Shown here piece after piece: positions 6,770 through 8,062 of a stretch of 8,062 nt of DNA; position 1 is the first letter of the stretch, and every line of letters begins with the position of its first letter. The stretch is from the NCBI GenBank assembly GCA_023250585.1, contig JAHFAK010000106.1, positions 1 to 8,062 on the forward strand, given 5' to 3'. Under the pieces are notes generated by a model that saw nothing but the letters and a program-made list of their open reading frames with translations, had not been told where the DNA came from and made no database searches. Source of the stretch: Deltaproteobacteria bacterium (GTDB taxonomy: Bacteria > Bdellovibrionota_F > JAHFAK01). The translations under genes and the position numbers were made by a program.

Positions 6770-6839
6770 TGCGAGCGGAGCGAAGCAATCTCGTAACTTT
6801 TACTTTCACTCAGATTGCTTCGCTCCGCTCGCAATGACA
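6764..6839. repeat. Intact palindromic repeat between nuoH and nuoI
   Basis: Two 28-base arms, 6764-6791 and 6812-6839, are perfect reverse complements around a 20-base AT-rich loop. The outer ends are TGTCATTGCGAG and its complement; the inner ends reach AATCT. The arms are GC-richer than the surroundings. Each arm also contains ATTGC and GCAAT that can pair locally. In the nuo transcript this would form a very stable hairpin starting 20 bases after the nuoH stop. No U tract follows on the minus strand, so it is not a standard terminator. The sequence resembles short GTCATTGCGAGC-type palindromes I recall as highly repeated in many bacterial genomes, probably non-autonomous elements of MITE or REP type. 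No transposase is in the window. Confidence 0.9.
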
Positions 6840-6859
6840 TTTTAGTATAAAATTCTTTC

Positions 6860-8062
6860 CTACTCACCTATCGTTACAAAAATCATCGTTACAAAAAGAT
6901 TTATAAGTGAGAGTGGTAATAAACCTTTCCATCCCAAATCCATTACTTGATCATAACGAAATCGAGGAAGACTCCATCGAATGAGATATTGAAACCACAG
7001 CACGCACATAATTTTTATAATAAAAGACATAAGCCACAAAATGACTACTGTTGGGTGAGAAAGCTCCATTGTCGTACCCCATGGAAACTCAAAACCCTGT
7101 GGGTAAAGCCAGGGAATATGGTATCCTCCAAAAAATAACACAACAACGACAGTAGAGATAAGCACACTTTCCATAAATTCACCAAAAATAAATAATCCAG
7201 CTTTCATGGCATTGTATTCGGTATGATATCCTAAAATAATTTCTGATTCTGCTTCAGGTAAATCAAAGGGAACTCTTTTATTTTCAGCCATCTGGGCTAT
7301 ATAAAAAAGGATAAAGGCAAATGGCTGGACAACAATTCCCCATTGAGGGAGGAATCCAAAGAGCAATTCATTATTTTGTTTATTTACGAGACTAACAAGA
7401 TCAGTAGTACCATAGATAAATAAAAGCCCTAAAATAGAGAGTCCCATAAAAACTTCATATGAAATCATTTGGGCACAACCGCGCATAGCACCGATTAGGG
7501 AAAACTTATTATTAGAAGCCCAGCCACCAAAAATTGTGGCATAAATTGCAAGCCCTGCCCCTGCAAAAATAAACAATATACCGACATCGAGATGTGCGAT
7601 TTGGATTGGATATGATGTACCCGCTCCAAATAAGCTTACCATAATGTCTTTGAGCCACGGACACCAACGGTAATAAAATTGCTCAGGAATAAATATTCCT
7701 CCAAAAGGAATCACGGAAAAAGCAACCACTACAGGAATAATCGCAAAATACGGGGCTAGTTGATAAACCAATATATCAGTTGCATGTGGGGTAAAACGTT
7801 CTTTGAGTAACATCTTAAGTCCATCGGCAAGATTATTCATAATTCCCCACAATACAAACTTGCCGTTATAAAAAATACCCCAACATGATAGTTTTTTACT
7901 GATAAAAGGAATAGGTATCCCCGCACGGTTAGCTCCTATACGGTCTTGCATGAGCGCTGATTGTTTTCTTTCTAAAAATGTCACAAAAAATCCTAGGGCC
8001 TGGCTCAAACCGAAAACACCGAGGATCATCATTATTTTGAAATGTATAAGATTACTATTCAT
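6860..8062 (-). CDS. nuoH: NADH-quinone oxidoreductase subunit H (NuoH), enlarged
   Basis: NuoH (mitochondrial ND1) forms much of the quinone chamber and anchors the peripheral arm of complex I. Signatures in order are FLERKQ (29-34) then DRIGANRA (40-47), where most relatives have RxGPNR, LADGLKMLLKE (78-88), APYFAIIPVVVAFSVIPFG (103-121), AENKRVPFDLPEAESEI (259-275) followed by GYHTEYNAMK, and RFRYDQVMDLGWK (367-379). At 400 residues it exceeds the usual 320-350 or so. The extra residues lie mainly between GANR and LADG (about 48-77) and after the IPFGG turn (about 122-155), while the membrane core is unchanged. The ATG is the last three bases of the window. The TM1-to-ERK distance fits this start, but an upstream start and the ribosome binding site cannot be examined. 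The gene ends in TAG, 90 bases before the longest nuoI reading, the only large gap in the cluster. Confidence 0.96.
   Translation of the reverse strand: MNSNLIHFKIMMILGVFGLSQALGFFVTFLERKQSALMQDRIGANRAGIPIPFISKKLSCWGIFYNGKFVLWGIMNNLADGLKMLLKERFTPHATDILVYQLAPYFAIIPVVVAFSVIPFGGIFIPEQFYYRWCPWLKDIMVSLFGAGTSYPIQIAHLDVGILFIFAGAGLAIYATIFGGWASNNKFSLIGAMRGCAQMISYEVFMGLSILGLLFIYGTTDLVSLVNKQNNELLFGFLPQWGIVVQPFAFILFYIAQMAENKRVPFDLPEAESEIILGYHTEYNAMKAGLFIFGEFMESVLISTVVVVLFFGGYHIPWLYPQGFEFPWGTTMELSHPTVVILWLMSFIIKIMCVLWFQYLIRWSLPRFRYDQVMDLGWKGLLPLSLINLFVTMIFVTIGE

Noticed and set aside
6764-6839. Intrinsic terminator ending an upstream nuo transcript after nuoH
   Set aside because: The stem is strong, but no U tract follows on the minus strand and a co-functional gene begins at once, so termination here would be harmful.
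6530-6845. Plus-strand open frames (6530-6796 and 6651-6845) whose ends translate the palindromic repeat, giving peptides such as CERSEAIS and DCFAPLAMT
   Set aside because: They run antisense to nuoI and through the repeat. Such repeat-derived peptides are known artefacts in gene prediction. No ribosome binding site or protein family signal is visible.

Overview
The window holds the distal half of a respiratory complex I (NADH:quinone oxidoreductase, NDH-1) operon. Seven genes lie head to tail on the minus strand in the canonical order nuoH-nuoI-nuoJ-nuoK-nuoL-nuoM-nuoN, from about 8062 down to 426. All seven read through without frameshift and keep the family's key residues: two 4Fe-4S cysteine sets in NuoI, membrane Glu pairs in NuoK, and Glu/Lys channel residues in NuoL, NuoM and NuoN. 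The module therefore looks functional. The peripheral-arm genes nuoA-G are not in the window and are expected beyond the right edge, which falls exactly on the nuoH start codon.

Layout from left to right. 1-425 has no gene: it holds pieces of a GTCATT-type palindromic repeat (1-66), a candidate intrinsic terminator (167-226) and a large multi-tier palindromic element (292-413) that begins 12 bases past the nuoN stop. 426-8062 is the gene block. Junctions between I, J, K, L, M and N are only a few bases or overlapping, so one polycistronic, translationally coupled mRNA is likely. The exception is the nuoH-nuoI junction, where a 90-base gap is filled mostly by a perfect 28-bp inverted repeat that reaches into the first codon of the longest nuoI reading.

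Together NuoH and NuoI join the electron-transfer arm to the membrane (NuoH helps form the quinone site, NuoI carries clusters N6a and N6b). NuoJ and NuoK continue the proton path, and NuoL, NuoM and NuoN are the three antiporter-like pumps.

The organism is an AT-rich Gram-negative-type bacterium using the standard code (TAA, TAG and TGA are all used as stops). The NuoH and NuoI sequences recall deltaproteobacterial-type complex I (for example the GANRA variant in NuoH). The GTCATTGCGAGC-type repeat is of a kind I recall from many uncultured or host-associated lineages such as Rickettsiales, Dependentiae and Omnitrophota. A Dependentiae-like or similar candidate-phylum bacterium would fit, but this is inference and cannot be settled here. 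I see no new enzyme system. The unusual content is the palindromic repeats around and inside the operon and an enlarged NuoH.
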